From the NCBI GenBank assembly GCA_963747515.1, contig CAVVFN010000010.1, forward strand, positions 146,185 to 210,184: a DNA stretch of 64,000 bases, read 5' to 3'. The notes below the pieces were generated by a model. The model was not told the origin of the DNA, made no database searches, and saw nothing but the letters and a program-made list of their open reading frames with translations. Positions 36,084-46,713 of the stretch are shown here, piece by piece (position 1 is the stretch's first letter; every line of letters begins with the position of its first letter). This DNA is from Mariniphaga sp963747515 (GTDB lineage: Bacteria > Bacteroidota > Bacteroidia > Bacteroidales > Prolixibacteraceae). Position numbers and translations under genes: made by a program.

Positions 36084-37538
36084 ATGATGAAGCAGCTTTT
36101 TATTTACGTAACAGGTATATCCACAGTACTGTGTTTTGTGCTCCCGGGCAGTGCCGCTTTTGCCGGCCTTGATTTCCCGGGTGGCCTCCGGACGACGGCT
36201 TTTACCCACGGTCATGCTGACGGCAATCCCGACAGCAATGGCATCACCACCGGCATGAAAGATGAAAATGCGTATGCTGATACTGACGCAACTGTCCTCT
36301 TCAGTACTGCCTCTCCCCATGCGGATACCCGGAACAACCCGTTCATAAGCCCTGTTGGCGGGGGAGGCGGAGATAGAATCCCTTTCGTGGTTTCATCCTC
36401 TTCAACCGACAGTGGTACCGAAGGGCAGCAGGTTTTCCTAACAGAAGATTTTAATGACAACAACCTGATTTCCAGGGGGTGGTACGACAATACGAACCTT
36501 CCCATCGACAACACCGACTACCACAGTGGCGGCGGTTCGGTAAAGTTTCATTTTGCAAAGGGAGCCAGCAATCCCGATTCGGGGGGAGCCATCCGGCACA
36601 AATTCACCGGCACAGGAGAACTGTATGTTTCGTATTACGTGAAATATTCATCGGGCTACCAGGGGTCAGGGAAAAGTGTACATCCGCACGAGTTTTTCAT
36701 TATGTCGGACAAGGACGGGGACTGGGCTTCGCCCAATTACAGTTACCTGCAGGTAAAAATTGAACAGAATGCACTCAGACCACGGGTCATTTTCCGCGAT
36801 GATAAATTTGTAAATACTTCCTACGGCATCCCGGTGAAAGATCTGACCGGCATTACCGAGGACCGTGCCGTTAATGGCTGCAACGGGGAACAGGACAACG
36901 TTACCACCGACTGCTACCAGAGTGGCGGCAGGTGGTACAACAGCAAGCACTTTCTCCATCCTTCCGCCCTGATTACTGCCGGTGAATGGCATAAGGTGGC
37001 TGTGTATGTGAAGCTCAACACAGTTGCCGACACCACAACCAATTCCGACGGCATCATGCGTTACTGGCTGGATGACACGCTGGTTTTTGACTACCACAAC
37101 CTGGTCATCCGCACCAGTGCCCGGCCGGCAATCCGGTTTAATCAGTTTGGCATTGCTCCGTTTATCGGAAACGGTGCGCCCGTCGACCAGACCTTCTGGG
37201 TCGATGACCTGGTAATAGCAGATGCTCCCGGTGATTCCACCACTCCCGCCAATACGCGAAAAGTGAAACCGGGCAGCGGAGAGGGAGGTTCAGGTATGGG
37301 CAGGGTTTATCCGAATCCATCGAACACAAACATAACGATAACGGGTAATGCACAGTGGAGCGGAAAGGCGGGTGTAGCGATATACACCCAGGAAGGGCGG
37401 AAGATTTTTGACACGTCCCGGGCGGTGACATTTCCGTACCAGGTAGATGTATCTGCCTTCCGGGCAGGCATATACATCGTAAAGGTGTCGAACCAAGATG
37501 AATATTTTATAAGGCAGGTTAAGGTTATAAAAAATTAG
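36084..37538 (+). CDS. Secreted lectin/lyase-like protein with T9SS sorting domain
   Basis: A 484-residue secreted protein. It has a signal peptide (about residues 1-27), a low-complexity Gly/Ser/Asp/Thr-rich region to about 120, then a concanavalin-like beta-sandwich (about 120-385: YVSYYVKYSSGYQGSG, DWASPNYSYLQVKIEQ, AGEWHKVAVYVKLNTV, WVDDLVIAD) of the type found in polysaccharide lyases and carbohydrate-binding proteins. The last ~75 residues are a T9SS type A sorting domain (GRVYPNPSNTNITITG to RQVKVIKN). It is therefore secreted through the type IX system and probably surface-attached. An internally deleted copy is at 40648-41090. The carbohydrate target is unknown. Confidence 0.85.
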   Translation: MMKQLFIYVTGISTVLCFVLPGSAAFAGLDFPGGLRTTAFTHGHADGNPDSNGITTGMKDENAYADTDATVLFSTASPHADTRNNPFISPVGGGGGDRIPFVVSSSSTDSGTEGQQVFLTEDFNDNNLISRGWYDNTNLPIDNTDYHSGGGSVKFHFAKGASNPDSGGAIRHKFTGTGELYVSYYVKYSSGYQGSGKSVHPHEFFIMSDKDGDWASPNYSYLQVKIEQNALRPRVIFRDDKFVNTSYGIPVKDLTGITEDRAVNGCNGEQDNVTTDCYQSGGRWYNSKHFLHPSALITAGEWHKVAVYVKLNTVADTTTNSDGIMRYWLDDTLVFDYHNLVIRTSARPAIRFNQFGIAPFIGNGAPVDQTFWVDDLVIADAPGDSTTPANTRKVKPGSGEGGSGMGRVYPNPSNTNITITGNAQWSGKAGVAIYTQEGRKIFDTSRAVTFPYQVDVSAFRAGIYIVKVSNQDEYFIRQVKVIKN

Positions 37539-38128
37539 CTTGTGTCATTGAGTCTAATCGTCTGAACCTGCAGAAGAAGGTTTAAACGCTAATCTACAAG
37601 AACATTTAAAAGAGATGATTAAAGTGTTGTAATTGTTGTGCAGGTGTGCCAGGTTAACTGGCATTTAAAATGTAGGACAAGCAAACTGAGCGATTGGGCG
37701 ACAATATTCTCTAATTTAGCAAATCAGTAATCTGGCAATTCTCCTTCCCCATAAATCAGCATCCTTAAAATCTGCGATTTCAGCGAGAAACCAAGGGCAA
37801 AGAGCAGAGGGAAAGAGAAGATTAAAGAGGTTTTTGGTGGTTCGTATTGGTGATTTGGTGGTTAACCTCTTTAACTATCAGATTGATGGGAGATTAAATT
37901 AGAAGAACGACAGACGAGCACACGATTGAAGATGAATGGAAAATGAAGAGATGCATACAGGAAGAGGCTAAACTGAATCCTGCCGGTAAACAGATGCGTA
38001 CGAGCTACCATTCATAATGCAGTTTCTTAATCATTCGTTAATAAATACTAAAATGTATTTTATACTGAAAAAGCTATTGCTTATTAGTTTTCAATGCTTT
38101 AATTTAGTCTAAATTTAATTGAAGAGTT
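37539..38128. other. Long intergenic region, no gene seen
   Basis: About 590 bases. It contains the palindrome TGCCAG-N5-CTGGCA (37647-37663), followed by TTTAAAAT. Otherwise no frame or repeat was recognised. Confidence 0.45.
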
Positions 38129-38962
38129 ATGAAAAAATTAGTAAATTATTCGTTGATTCTGTTGATATGTATTACCCTTTTGGGGATACAGTCATGTCAG
38201 GAAGAATTGGGAAATGATTCGTTAAGTTCAGTTAATGAAAATTCCCAGGATTTGAAAAGTGCTTCTATGAACACTTTTTATAGTTCAACATTGCCAGTTG
38301 GGAATGGGGTGGCAAGAGCTTGGATTAAAGTCAATAAAAATGGTGACCCTTTAGAAGTCGGGATAAATTTATCAGGTAAGGCATTGGAAAATTTGCCGGA
38401 TGAAATAAAACAATATGTGTTGATTTTGCCAAAGAATAAGGGTCAAAACTTTTTTACTCATGCGCTTTTAGACTGGAATCCTCACGGTCATGAAGGACCT
38501 GATGGAGTTTATGAAGTGTCACATTTTGATTTTCATTTTTACACAATACCCAGTGAGGAAAGAATGTTAATTCCGCTTCTAGTGCCAGTTCCACCAATAG
38601 ACGCAGAAGATTTTGACACCCCTCCTGCAGATAAGTATGTTCCGCCGCTTTATGTTCAAATTCCAGGCATAGTACCTGAAATGGGAACACATTGGGCTGA
38701 TGTTACCTCTCCGGAATTTCATGGAGAACCATTTACCCACACTTTCATTTGGGGTTCTTACAATGGTGAATTTATTTTCTGGGAGCCAATGATTACAATG
38801 GATTACCTGTTAACTCAACCTGATAAAGTGTTTCCTGTCAGGCAACCTTCAGCTTTTAAACGTGATGGTTGGTATCCAACTGATTACAAAATATCCTATT
38901 CAACACGACCTGATGAATATTCGGTTTCGCTTATAAATTTAACTAATCAAATTGGAGAATAA
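38129..38962 (+). CDS. DUF5602 (TTHB210-like) lipoprotein
   Basis: A 277-residue lipoprotein with a signal peptide and Cys23 (GIQSC). The motif LDWNPHGHEGPDGVYEVSHFDFHFY (about residues 115-140) is the core of the DUF5602/TTHB210-like family, rich in His and Asp that may bind a metal. The rest is a beta-rich domain with YVPPLYVQIPGIVPEMGTHWAD and GEPFTHTFIWGSYNGEFIFWEPM. Its base use is more AT-rich than that of the lectin-like gene before it. The function of the family is not known. Confidence 0.85.
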   Translation: MKKLVNYSLILLICITLLGIQSCQEELGNDSLSSVNENSQDLKSASMNTFYSSTLPVGNGVARAWIKVNKNGDPLEVGINLSGKALENLPDEIKQYVLILPKNKGQNFFTHALLDWNPHGHEGPDGVYEVSHFDFHFYTIPSEERMLIPLLVPVPPIDAEDFDTPPADKYVPPLYVQIPGIVPEMGTHWADVTSPEFHGEPFTHTFIWGSYNGEFIFWEPMITMDYLLTQPDKVFPVRQPSAFKRDGWYPTDYKISYSTRPDEYSVSLINLTNQIGE

Positions 38963-39513
38963 TAAAGGAATTTAATTACTTAAGGATAATCATTTTATTA
39001 TTCAGAAAAAGTAAAAAAATATTCTTTGAGACTTAAAAATGGGTGGCTATTTAGCCTGCTAAATCGATAACAGGGGCTTTTACAACAAAGATGATTAAAT
39101 TCATCAAAAGCCTGCTTAAAATGGAGCGGAGAGCGGGATACAAGGTGCCAGTCCACCGGCCTCCCAACCCTCTCTGCTCCAGTCAGCACCTTTAAGGATG
39201 CCATCCCTAAAGCTGATAAAGGCTCTGATATCAAAATTTTGCACCACCACCAAAGAAAAGCAGGGAGGACATCCTTAGTTAACAATGGGGGGAGGTCAAT
39301 TTATCTGCCTGTACCTCGGTTTAAAATACCGGGGTAAGTAATCCTCCTGTTTGGCAGGAACGACCCAAACAACATGAACAACATGAACCCTATCTCCCCT
39401 TCCTGGACACCAACCCCGGCATTTATGCCGGGGATCAGCACACCAGCCCCCCACCTCTTTCTGCTCCAGGTAGCACCAGTGAGGATAATGTTTAGGACTG
39501 ATTACATCAAACC
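38963..39513. repeat. Repeat-rich intergenic region (MITE copy 3 and CCGGGG hairpins)
   Basis: The MITE-like element at 39194-39276 has ends AAGGATGCCATCCCT and AAGCAGGGAGGACATCCTT. After it come ACCTCGG-N9-CCGGGGT near 39315, an AACAACATGAACCC tract (39376-39390) and CCCCGG-CATTTATG-CCGGGG (39413-39432), all families that recur from 46 kb on. No gene was seen. Confidence 0.65.
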
Positions 39514-40284
39514 TTAAATCTTCTTTCCGATATAAAACATATAGCCATAATATTCTTTGTATTTGTAATATAACTCTGCCTCATATTGCATGGATGCGAC
39601 AAATTCTTTTATCGAATTGTTCCCGTTAAATTTTTTCAGAAACGATTCTCGTCTCAATGTTTGCCAATCATAATAGTCCATCCATATACTTTCGGGCAAG
39701 ACATAAGTGGCAACAGGAAGATAGCCTGCTTTTTGCATTTGAGCAACCTTATTTGAGATTGTATCTATTTCGGGATAGGCTTTTTGCCAAAAATCCTGAA
39801 TTTCGGCAGGCCGCTCTTCGCTAAACCAGGTATTTTCTGTAACTGCGATATATCCGCCTTGTTTCAGAAATTTCCTCCATTCGTTCAGTCCGCGTTCAAA
39901 CCCCATATGATAAATCGCACCTTCCGACCAGATCAAGTCGAATTCTTCTTCCTGAAACGGAAGATTTTCCATATTACCAACAATGCCTTTCACTCTGTCC
40001 TGAAGATTTTTGTTCAGGGCATTCCGGTTGAATTGATTTATAAAATCGGGCCAGGCATCAACACCGGTAATTTCACATGGAGTGTTTTCTCCCAGTACCA
40101 TGGTCTGGCCACCTGTTCCGCAACCAATATCTGCAATTTTAGACTTTTCGGTAAGCCCGTTGATAAAACTCAATGCCTTTAGCGTCTCTTTCCGACTTCC
40201 GGGACCCTGCCGTTCTGTGTCTGAAAAAAATTCATAAATAATGCTTAAATCAAATTCGTGAATTGTTTGTTTTTCGTCGTTCAT
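39514..40284 (-). CDS. Class I SAM-dependent methyltransferase
   Basis: About 256 residues from the start at 40284 (MNDEKQTIHEFD); an upstream in-frame ATG would add 24 residues with no family support. The SAM-binding motif I is IADIGCGTGGQT, followed by GVDAWPDF (motif II acidic), NMENLPFQEEEFDLIWSEGAI (motif IV) and LKQGGYIAVTEN. It fits the broad ubiE/small-molecule methyltransferase group; the substrate is unknown. A truncated near-identical copy lies at 32454-32885. Confidence 0.88.
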   Translation of the reverse strand: MNDEKQTIHEFDLSIIYEFFSDTERQGPGSRKETLKALSFINGLTEKSKIADIGCGTGGQTMVLGENTPCEITGVDAWPDFINQFNRNALNKNLQDRVKGIVGNMENLPFQEEEFDLIWSEGAIYHMGFERGLNEWRKFLKQGGYIAVTENTWFSEERPAEIQDFWQKAYPEIDTISNKVAQMQKAGYLPVATYVLPESIWMDYYDWQTLRRESFLKKFNGNNSIKEFVASMQYEAELYYKYKEYYGYMFYIGKKI

Positions 40285-40647
40285 TTCCGTTAATTTTTGT
40301 TGCATACAGGAAAAGCATCCGGATGTTTTCAACATGGTATGCAGATGAAATTTCAAATTAATTCAAAAGAAAACTGCTCCCGAAAAGAATAATCCGGGAA
40401 CAACCAAAGTACAACCTTTACAGAAAGTAAAGATTGTTTACAGAACAATATCCGAATGAAATACGAACATCCAATTTTTTATTGGTGCAAAGTTAAGCTT
40501 TAAAAAGCAATAAAACAGGAAAAATCTTTCAAATATGTTTTCATTTGTTGTTAACTCCGGAACCACTTTTTGCAATAACTTTTATACCTTGTTTCTGCCA
40601 AAAACCAACACTGTTCCCACATTTCACAATCAACCTCATGTATAGCG
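40285..40647. other. Intergenic stretch, no gene seen
   Basis: About 360 bases between the methyltransferase start and the pseudogene copy of the T9SS lectin-like gene. No clear feature. Confidence 0.35.
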
Positions 40648-41090
40648 ACAGTACTGTGTTTTGTGCTCCCGGGCAGTGCCGCTTTTGCCGGCCTTGATTT
40701 ACCGGGTGGCCTGCGGACGACAGCTTTTACCCACGGCCATGCTGACGGCAATCCCTGACAGCAATGGCATCACCACCGGCATGAAAGATGAAAATATGTA
40801 TGCTGATACTGACGCAACTACCCTCTTCAGTACTGCCACTCCCCATACAGATGCCGGCGACAACCTGTTCAAAAGCCCTGTGGGCGGGGGAGGCGGAGAT
40901 AGAATCCCGATGGTGGTTTCGTCCACTTCAGCCGGGAGTGGCGACAGTGAACAGCAGGTTTTTTTAACAGAAGGTTTTGATGACGGCAAACTGAGTTCCA
41001 GGGGATGGTACGACAAAACGAACCTTCCCATCGACAATACCAATACCACAGTGGCGGCGGTTCGGCGATGTTAAAGTTATAAAAGAATAG
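40648..41090 (+). pseudogene. Internally deleted copy of the T9SS lectin-like gene
   Basis: It is highly similar to the first ~155 codons of the gene at 36084: it starts within the signal-peptide region (ACAGTACTGTG), carries a one-base insertion near 40757 (CCTGACAG against CCGACAG) that shifts the frame, and follows the copy up to the segment matching DYHSGGGSVK. There it jumps directly to the last codons, VKVIKE and a stop. About 320 codons, including the beta-sandwich and sorting domain, are missing. The breakpoint lies at a short GTTAAAGTTAT-type similarity, so a slipped or recombinational deletion is likely. Confidence 0.85.
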
Positions 41091-41196
41091 CTCAAACGAA
41101 ACCACCGTCTGTTATTATGTTAGCAGTTGCAATTACCGGGTCTGATCGAAAAACATGCTATCAGCCTGACTGAGCTGAAGTTATTTCTACAGAGAA

Positions 41197-41736
41197 TCAG
41201 TTGTTTTTTGATTTTTCCAACTCAGCCATTTTATTCTCCAATTTCTCAAATGAGAATCTGTCGGAATTGTTTTTTCCAATATACCTGAATACTTCCTTAC
41301 CATCATGTCCGAGTAAGACCAATGCAGGGTAATTTACATCCTGATTATGAAAAAAATATCCTCCGGGAATGTTAAAACTTTTTGCAAGTTTTGCATCGGC
41401 ATCCTGATAAATTGGAAATCTGGACAATTCATCTGCAGAAAAATATTTTGCCCATTCTCTGATTTCCTCATCTGTATCCGGTTTAATAAACACGTTTATA
41501 ACGTCAGGAAGATTGTCTGCTTTATGAATATAATCCTGAGTATGTCTCAGGCAAAGTGGGCATTCCGTTTTTAACAGAAAATGTAAGGCTACATATTTCC
41601 CCCTTGCTTCACTTAATACAAAATGGCTGTTATCCGTTACAGAATGCAGTTCAAAATCCATCGGGTTTTGAGCGAATCCGGTATATAAAAAGCTTGTTAA
41701 GATGAAGCTCAGTAAAAATTTTATCCGAATTTTCAT
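41197..41736 (-). CDS. Exported thioredoxin-fold/AhpC-TSA protein
   Basis: A 179-residue protein with a signal peptide (residues 1-22, ending GFAQ). The thioredoxin-like fold has FLLKTECPLCLRHTQD (a CPLC centre, about residues 58-61), then VFIKPDTDEEIREWAKYF, PIYQDADAKLAKSFNIPGGYFF and YPALVLLGHDGKEVFRYIG, where the cis-Pro is in VNYPALV. It is probably a periplasmic thiol-disulfide or peroxide-reducing protein of the TlpA/AhpC group. It stands alone. Confidence 0.85.
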   Translation of the reverse strand: MKIRIKFLLSFILTSFLYTGFAQNPMDFELHSVTDNSHFVLSEARGKYVALHFLLKTECPLCLRHTQDYIHKADNLPDVINVFIKPDTDEEIREWAKYFSADELSRFPIYQDADAKLAKSFNIPGGYFFHNQDVNYPALVLLGHDGKEVFRYIGKNNSDRFSFEKLENKMAELEKSKNN

Positions 41737-42308
41737 TTTTATTTGTTTATCAATTTGTACTCAAAGCAAAACCACCTCAAATGGGTTCTTACTTAATGCA
41801 AAGTACGTATTAAAGTGTCACCATAAAGTCACAAACCCTTTAAATTTCTGTAGCAGATAAAAATCTTCCTAAAAAAACAGGTTCAGGCTTTTCTAAAAAT
41901 GCAGTATAGAGAACTAAATATCCGAATCTTTGAATGTTCTGGCTCTTTTATTTACGTAAGGGAATGACCTGCTTCGCATGAAAAACCTTCTCTTACCCAG
42001 AATGTAGTTTACTTCAAGAGAAAGGTATATAAATTAGTTTTTATTACACCTTCACCATTTAAACAGAGGTCGCTTGTGCTTGATTCTCCGACAATTCCAA
42101 TCCGCATTCCCAGTTGTCGTTACGACCTTTTATAAACCGGAAGTCATAATTTGCCGTCACAGCGGCCCCACTACCTCAAAAATTTTGCTCTTTCTGGTTT
42201 TATTCCTTTCCTGTGAATTTGAAGGAAAAGCAGCTATCCTAATTAACAATACCACACAATATTTTCGTACCCTGAAAGGAGTTTTATTTATTTAAGCATT
42301 GGTACTTT
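41737..42308. other. Long intergenic region, no gene seen
   Basis: About 570 bases between two minus-strand genes. No strong frame, hairpin or repeat was recognised. Confidence 0.4.
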
Positions 42309-42983
42309 CTATTGTGGTCCGAACTTATAGCCAACTGATATTCCTAAAACCCGGTTGTTTATTTTTGAACCATCTTCAGTATAAGGTGAGATATTCGCTA
42401 ATCCTAAACCGTAAGAAACTCCAACCTGCACAGAACTTATTTCTATTCCTGCCCCCAACATCAAACCAAAATCCAGTCTTTTTAAATCGGCTTCATCTTC
42501 AGCGGTACCCCATGTAATGTCTTCTTCACCGGTTTCCGTTTCACCGGCATAACTGCTTTCCATTTTACTTTTGCCGCTTAATCCCAACCCTGCATAAGGT
42601 CCAAAAACGCAATAAACCTCAGCACTTCCAATATCATAAGCAATTTTAGCAGTCAATGGAACATCAAGATAAAAAAGATTCAACTTTAATTCATTCTTTT
42701 CTGTTTCGCCCATAAATGAATCTTCATTACTCTGTTTAAATCCTTTTGTTGTGAGCAACACACCCGTTTCAAATGAAAAAATTTCCGTTACAGGAAATTC
42801 AGCAGTTACACCAGCATGAAAACCGGGCTTCATCTTAAAATCCTCACTCCAGGTATCTTCATCATTTTTAATAAGCATGTTCGATAAATTTAAACCTGCT
42901 TTTACTCCAAAGATTTGGGCAGAAGACTCTAAAGTCATCGTTAAAGCAAAAACTACAACAATCAGTTTAATTGAATTTTTCAT
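42309..42983 (-). CDS. Outer-membrane beta-barrel protein (PorT-like)
   Basis: A 224-residue protein with a signal peptide (1-22) and the typical start FGVKAGLNLSNM of small Bacteroidota outer-membrane barrels of the PorT/OmpW-like kind. Alternating strands follow (FHAGVTAEFPVTEIFSFETGVLLTTKGF, LNLFYLDVPLTAKIAY, GLMLGAGIEISSVQVGVSYGLG), ending with GISVGYKFGPQ and no T9SS domain. The function is not known. Confidence 0.85.
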   Translation of the reverse strand: MKNSIKLIVVVFALTMTLESSAQIFGVKAGLNLSNMLIKNDEDTWSEDFKMKPGFHAGVTAEFPVTEIFSFETGVLLTTKGFKQSNEDSFMGETEKNELKLNLFYLDVPLTAKIAYDIGSAEVYCVFGPYAGLGLSGKSKMESSYAGETETGEEDITWGTAEDEADLKRLDFGLMLGAGIEISSVQVGVSYGLGLANISPYTEDGSKINNRVLGISVGYKFGPQ

Positions 42984-43290
42984 AATCTTTTTATTAAGTT
43001 TATTCTAACAAGTGATTGGCAGCATAATAAAACTGTTACAACTCTTCAAACAATTACAAAAACCACAAAAACTTTTTTTAATTTAAACCTTTAATCTGAG
43101 TGTAATACCGGGTTGAGAGCTTTGTGTTCGAATATCATGAAACCTGCATGGTGCCAGTTCAAAAAAAATCTTTTTTGTATCCATTATTTCAGTAATTTAA
43201 AGAAGAAACAACAGAAGCAGAAAGATACATTTTTTCTTAAGAGTGTATACTACATTGAATATTCCTCCAAATAGGGCTTTTCTCATACGA
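42984..43290. other. Intergenic stretch, no gene seen
   Basis: About 307 AT-rich bases; no strong hairpin was recognised. Confidence 0.35.
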
Positions 43291-46197
43291 TTAATTTTTA
43301 ATTATTTTAAAATTAATAGCCTTATCTTTATTTACAATTTCTAAAATATAAACTCCTGCAGCAAAATTGTACATATTTATTTCATCAGAATTATTTGAAG
43401 TTTTATTTTCATAAACCCTATTTCCCGAAGGGCTGTAAACGCTCACAATATTAAAAGGATCAGGATTTAATCCTAAAATTGTGACCTTCCCTGAAGTAGG
43501 ATTAGGATAAATCTTTATGTTTGATTTCCATTCTTTTGCAACGGATACAACTTTAGCTCCCTGTATGTTAAAATTTTTGTTTTCAAAATTTTTTAAATCC
43601 GAAGTAACCTGCATTTCGTGTGTTGAGCCTTGTTCAAAACCTTCCAGATCAATTTTCAGGTAAAAAGTTCCTTCAGGTACGCCTTTAAACTCGTAGAATC
43701 CATTGGTGCTTGTTGTAACGCCAGCCAGCACAAAATTATCTTCCCTGGCACATAAAGAAAGAGGAACACCTTTTATTGGCTCCCCGGTGTTATTCGTTGT
43801 TGTGGTAATAATTTTGTTTTCCCCGTCTTCATTGAATATGTACCCGCTGATATATCCCTCTCCCTGTAATGAGGAAGCCTTTGAATAGTAAACTTCTGCC
43901 TTGGATGTAATTGAAAAATTACCGGATTCCCCGTAATCCGAAACACCGAAAACTTCCAGTATTTTACCATAATCGTATTGCAAATGCCACTCATAGGAAT
44001 ACAAATAGCTGACTTCATCAAACATTAGGGCTGGAATATTTAATATCTGATTTTTATTAACAGCCGGGTCAATTTTATAGAATGTTTTATACTCAAGAAT
44101 CCATTCTGATGTTTGTTCGCTGGTACGCTTTATATATTCATTTCGAAACAACGTATCATTAGTCAAAAGATATTCTTTTTTTGTTTTTTGATAATCATCT
44201 TCAAATAAAACTGTTTCTATCTGGCCGTTGGCATTATAGGTAAATAGTGTACTGTCTGTTGTATTCCAATCATCACCCGAAGAAAAACGAGTTGATTGCA
44301 ACATTCTTCCATCTTTAAAAATAGATTTAAAAATATACAAGTCCCTGCCATTAATAATATTGCCGTACTCATCAAAAACAACGTCGGATTGGTCATCATA
44401 ATAAAATTCCGTAATTTCCATTTCACCTGCGGATAGCATGGAATATGAAAACCGGACAAAATTAAATACTGTGTCATTAAAATAAGGTGAATAATAGAAA
44501 TTTATCCATAATGAGTCTCTTCCTTCCCTGTTGTAATAACAACTTATACTATCATACACAATACCATTTTCAATATACAGAACCTTGTCCACTTTTAAAT
44601 CTTCATTGTACGTAATTTGACTTCCGGATCCCATACCGTCATTTATACCGGTGTATTTTCCTATGAATTCATTATAATTCAATATCGTCAGATAAGCTTT
44701 TATGAATACGGGTATGTAACCGGTTACATTGAACTGATATTTGTGGATGTTATATTCCCCCTCATCAGGATAAAGGAAATAATCTTTCCAGTCAACAAGC
44801 CAGTCTTCTTTCTCTTTATCCCATTTATATCTTGTATAACTTAAATTTTTCCCATCATTATCAAGTTCAAATTCATAAAACAAGATCCCAACCTTCTTTT
44901 TATAATAATACTCCTCATCAAACTCCCAACTGTAATCTTCAAACCTTATTAATTTTCCTGTTTCATTGAATGCCCGGATGGTTCTCCGTTGAATTTCACC
45001 GTCATTACCCCAGTAAGGATCATAAAATTCGGTTAAAACCTGATTTCCCCATTGATCGTATTCATTAATCTTTTTGTACTGATATTCCCAGTTTCCATAA
45101 ACATAATTCAGTCTGATCTCCTGTATTAAGTTATTATTTTCATATATTCTCTCATATTTGTATCTGATTTGATATTCCTGGTAAAATTCCTGTGCCACTG
45201 CGTTCCAACGAAATCTTGTTTCTATAATGCTCTCATCTTCCAAATATTCATATTCAGTTTTATAACTGGGTTCCATCTTTCTAGCAGCGGGATTAAATTT
45301 TTTTGTTTCAGAAAATATTATTCTTCCCGTTTCTTCATAAGCCGCTCTTGTTTCAGTGGTCCATGCACTGTCTTCGGGATTCCAAAGGGAATAAATAGAA
45401 GTATTTGCACGTTCACCATTTTCATGATAGGAAACTTCGATTTTATTATAGATTACCCATTCGTTATTGTAATCAACTCTGTAGTATGTATTTGCTGTTT
45501 GTTCACCTTGAGTATCATACTCATATTCTGTTTTTGTAACATTATCCCAGTCATTGCCGTTCCAGCTATAAGTTGAAGAACTTGTAATTCGTCTGTTTAA
45601 ATTGTACTCATTTTCATTTTTACCAGAGACAGCCCAAATTTCACCATTCCACTCATAAGTTAATTTCTGAAGTAAGTTTCCTTCTGAATCGTAATTGTTT
45701 TCATCTTTTTTAAGGTTCACCAACTTATTGGAGGTGGAATCATAACTCTGTGTAATCATTTCTGTCAGGAATCCATTCTCGTCAAATTTTTCTATCGTAT
45801 TCTGTACTTCAAGTGAATCGTATTCCGGAACCGGAATAACTTCATAATCAACAATGCTGTCCAGCTTTTCTGTATAATAAGATGAATTCTCCTGGTTTAA
45901 CGATTTCACTAATGCAAACGAATCCGGTTGCCCTTTTATACGTTTTTTATAGGGTTTGCTTAAAGGAAAGGGATTTGGATTCCTCGTGTTAACCAGTGCA
46001 TTTTTTTGCATACCTGCCTGTCCATAAGAGTTGTCATCATACCCATTTTTTTTCAAATCCAACTGGACCTCTTCCGGCAGGTTTTTAAAATCCTCTGCTG
46101 AAATGAATTCTGATAACGATGAATTTTGTTTTTGAGCAAGGGCTAAATTGCAGTAAAAAAACGAAAACATAACAATTACAAGAATTTCAGTTTTCAT
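43291..46197 (-). CDS. Large T9SS-secreted repeat protein with carboxypeptidase-regulatory-like domain
   Basis: A 968-residue secreted protein. A signal peptide (1-21) is followed by a long region (about 110-740) of Tyr/Trp-rich repeats of the form Y.YN..G...L..Y.W....W....K..Y.YD..G (for example LTYEWNGEIWAVSGKNENEY), similar to the beta-hairpin repeats of DUF3836-like or RHS-like surface proteins. Residues about 790-870 form a carboxypeptidase-regulatory-like beta-sandwich (GEPIKGVPLSLC, TSTNGFYEFKGVPEGTFYLKI), and the end is a T9SS sorting domain (IKIYPNPTSGKVTI). It is AT-rich compared with the 36-kb lectin-like gene. It probably acts at the surface in adhesion or binding. Confidence 0.85.
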   Translation of the reverse strand: MKTEILVIVMFSFFYCNLALAQKQNSSLSEFISAEDFKNLPEEVQLDLKKNGYDDNSYGQAGMQKNALVNTRNPNPFPLSKPYKKRIKGQPDSFALVKSLNQENSSYYTEKLDSIVDYEVIPVPEYDSLEVQNTIEKFDENGFLTEMITQSYDSTSNKLVNLKKDENNYDSEGNLLQKLTYEWNGEIWAVSGKNENEYNLNRRITSSSTYSWNGNDWDNVTKTEYEYDTQGEQTANTYYRVDYNNEWVIYNKIEVSYHENGERANTSIYSLWNPEDSAWTTETRAAYEETGRIIFSETKKFNPAARKMEPSYKTEYEYLEDESIIETRFRWNAVAQEFYQEYQIRYKYERIYENNNLIQEIRLNYVYGNWEYQYKKINEYDQWGNQVLTEFYDPYWGNDGEIQRRTIRAFNETGKLIRFEDYSWEFDEEYYYKKKVGILFYEFELDNDGKNLSYTRYKWDKEKEDWLVDWKDYFLYPDEGEYNIHKYQFNVTGYIPVFIKAYLTILNYNEFIGKYTGINDGMGSGSQITYNEDLKVDKVLYIENGIVYDSISCYYNREGRDSLWINFYYSPYFNDTVFNFVRFSYSMLSAGEMEITEFYYDDQSDVVFDEYGNIINGRDLYIFKSIFKDGRMLQSTRFSSGDDWNTTDSTLFTYNANGQIETVLFEDDYQKTKKEYLLTNDTLFRNEYIKRTSEQTSEWILEYKTFYKIDPAVNKNQILNIPALMFDEVSYLYSYEWHLQYDYGKILEVFGVSDYGESGNFSITSKAEVYYSKASSLQGEGYISGYIFNEDGENKIITTTTNNTGEPIKGVPLSLCAREDNFVLAGVTTSTNGFYEFKGVPEGTFYLKIDLEGFEQGSTHEMQVTSDLKNFENKNFNIQGAKVVSVAKEWKSNIKIYPNPTSGKVTILGLNPDPFNIVSVYSPSGNRVYENKTSNNSDEINMYNFAAGVYILEIVNKDKAINFKIIKN

Positions 46198-46713
46198 AAC
46201 GTTTGGTTTTTAGTACTAATAAATTTACTTTTTAGTATATATAATTAATAAGCCACGTCCTCACGGATAAGAATACTGGCATGTTTTGGTTCGAATTAAA
46301 AAATCAATGAACTTCCTTTAAGGAATATATAAGTTATGAAATAATTTGTATTGAATGGATCAAGAATTGTTCTAAATTACAGACCCTTACCTATATATCC
46401 TTATTCTGTTGGTTCAGACGATCTGACCAAACCTCTACCCTGTGCCCGGTAGCGACTTTATGTTGATTAATGAATCGGCGCAGGAAATCCGCACTTACCC
46501 GTTTTTAAGCAGGGGTTGCAACGGGACCAACCCTTCTCTGCCCAAAAATGGCTATGAAGGATGCCATCCCTAAAACTCATAAAGGTGCTGCAATCAAAAT
46601 TCTGCACCACCACCAAAGAAAAGCAGGGAGGACATCCTTTGTTGCTCAGATGCAGCGGTCAATGCATCCGCCAGTTATAAACCCTGTTGATAAGAAGAAT
46701 CAACCTAAAGAAT
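46198..46713. repeat. Intergenic region with MITE-like element, copy 4
   Basis: The element is at 46557-46639 (AAGGATGCCATCCCT to AGCAGGGAGGACATCCTT). The first ~350 bases have no recognised feature; they mark the left edge of the accessory island. Confidence 0.6.
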
